DNA of 64,000 nt from Myceligenerans salitolerans (GTDB lineage: Bacteria; Actinomycetota; Actinomycetes; Actinomycetales; Cellulomonadaceae), in contig NZ_JAFMPK010000044.1 of assembly GCF_017349295.1 (NCBI RefSeq), positions 1 through 64,000 of the forward strand, read 5' to 3'. Below the pieces are notes generated by a model. It had not been told where the DNA came from. It was given only the letters and a program-made list of their open reading frames with translations, and made no database searches. The translations under genes were made by a program, and so were the position numbers. Position 1 is the stretch's first letter, and the number at the start of each line of letters is the position of its first letter. Shown here piece after piece: positions 63,136 through 64,000 of this stretch.

Positions 63136-64000
63136 CTAGGCCCCGAGCAGGTCGATCCCCAGCGCCAGGAGCACAGGAACCAGGCCGACCAGGACGAACG
63201 CCGGCAGGTAGCAGCAGCCGAGGGGCAGCACGAGCCGCACACCGAGCCGAGCCGCGGCCGTCCTCGCCGCGGCGCTCCTCTCCCTGCGCATCTCCTGGCC
63301 CGCCGCGCGCAGCGCCTCACCCGGCGCGACGCCGTCCACCCAGGCGGCACGCAACGCACGCCGGACCGGCGCGAGCGCGTCCGGCGCCCCGGCCCATGCC
63401 TGCTCCCACCGCGCACCGAGCACCAGCGCATCCGCGGCGCCCCGCAGCGCGATCCCGTACCTCCCGCCCGCCGCATGCCCGACGGCGCCGAGCGCCCGTG
63501 GTACCCCGGCGCCGGCGCGGAGGGCCGACGCCAGCAGATCGAGCACCACCTGCGCATCGAGCTCCGCGCCGGACCGGTCGCCGCGCGCCAGCGTCACGAG
63601 CCGCGTGGACCATGCCCATCCGGCGACCAGGAGCACCACGCCGAGGACCGACGTGACGGTGCCGATGCCCCCGTCCGTCGCCACGGCGGTCGTGTCGGCG
63701 CCGAGCAGCCCGCCCAGACACGCACCGGCCACGGGCAGCCAGAGGATGACGCGTGCGGTCGTGCGCGGCCCGGCGAACGCCGCGTCACGTTCGGCCCGCG
63801 CCTCCGCGTCCCGGGCGAGCGAGTCGGCGACCGACTCCAGCACCTGTCCCAGCGGAGCGCCGACTGCGAGAGCGAGTCGCGTGGCCGCCACGACGGCCCG
63901 GGCGCTCGCGGCCCCGAGCGAGGGGCGGAGCGCATCACCGTCAGGCACGCCCGCCAGGTCCACCGGCACCCCGGCACCCCGCGACCATGCCGTCCCGGGT
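63136..64000 (-). CDS. TadC-like inner membrane platform protein (5' end outside window)
   Basis: The type II secretion F-domain protein has hydrophobic segments at the centre (VILWLPVAGACLGGLLG; VTSVLGVVLLVAGWAW) and the C-terminus (YLPAFVLVGLVPVLLALGIDLLG), and paired F-domain segments with ALAVGAPLGQVLESVADSL and LRAGAGVPRALGAVG. The frame stays open to the window edge, so a start upstream is likely; GTG 63969 is the only visible candidate. It forms the membrane platform that works with the TadA ATPase, whose gene should lie beyond the edge. Confidence 0.82.
   Translation of the reverse strand, partial: PGTAWSRGAGVPVDLAGVPDGDALRPSLGAASARAVVAATRLALAVGAPLGQVLESVADSLARDAEARAERDAAFAGPRTTARVILWLPVAGACLGGLLGADTTAVATDGGIGTVTSVLGVVLLVAGWAWSTRLVTLARGDRSGAELDAQVVLDLLASALRAGAGVPRALGAVGHAAGGRYGIALRGAADALVLGARWEQAWAGAPDALAPVRRALRAAWVDGVAPGEALRAAGQEMRRERSAAARTAAARLGVRLVLPLGCCYLPAFVLVGLVPVLLALGIDLLGA

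Overview
The window is about 64 kb of very GC-rich DNA from a high-GC Gram-positive bacterium. The pyrophosphatase pump, SigE-type ECF factors, DUF4244 Flp pilin, XRE-DUF5753 regulators and a pSAM2-type integrative element point to an actinobacterium. A Micrococcales relative of Cellulomonas, Isoptericola or Cellulosimicrobium is the best guess, by inference only.

Positions 1-5782 hold the right part of an actinomycete integrative and conjugative element (AICE). Genes for an FtsK-type DNA translocase, a DUF2637/Spd membrane protein, a WhiB-like Fe-S regulator and a HUH replication initiator overlap end to start. Excisionase and tyrosine integrase follow, ending next to the 3' end of tRNA-Thr(CGT), the probable attachment site. 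The left end lies outside the window.

Positions 5958-16972 are mostly chromosomal: a TAP-type alpha/beta hydrolase lipoprotein, two paralogous secreted Cys-pair proteins, a HypX-like protein with no hydrogenase nearby, and the housekeeping genes holB, tmk and topA. A two-component system follows, then two tandem secreted S1 proteases sharing one promoter element, a Trp-motif/transmembrane protein, a LysR regulator, a DUF7059-type methyltransferase, the proton pyrophosphatase hppA, a HAD phosphatase with an XRE-TPR regulator, and the M18 aminopeptidase apeB.

Positions 32564-38417 form a regulatory block. Two paralogous SigE-family sigma factor/membrane protein operons flank an XRE-DUF5753 regulator with small companions. 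The block ends in a small gene frameshifted by a 28-bp tandem duplication.

Positions 38404-52234 are a compact nitrate assimilation island: transporter narK, nitrate reductase nasA, electron transfer flavoprotein, nitrite reductase nirBD and siroheme genes cobA-hemD read leftward, mostly with start/stop overlaps. moeA, mobA and a DUF6457 gene for molybdenum cofactor read rightward from the same intergenic region. nasA carries unusual in-frame repeat insertions.

Positions 52338-64000 contain a DUF1998/MrfA-type helicase, a remnant of a medium-chain reductase, an SDR/MarR divergent pair with a clear operator, thiC under a TPP riboswitch, an ABC exporter/XRE operon, and the end of a Tad pilus operon. 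The last Tad gene fuses a TadG-like segment to a VanY-type D,D-carboxypeptidase. The order holB-topA-helicase-Tad matches, in expanded form, the conserved actinobacterial cluster known from Mycobacterium (Rv3644c to Rv3658c).
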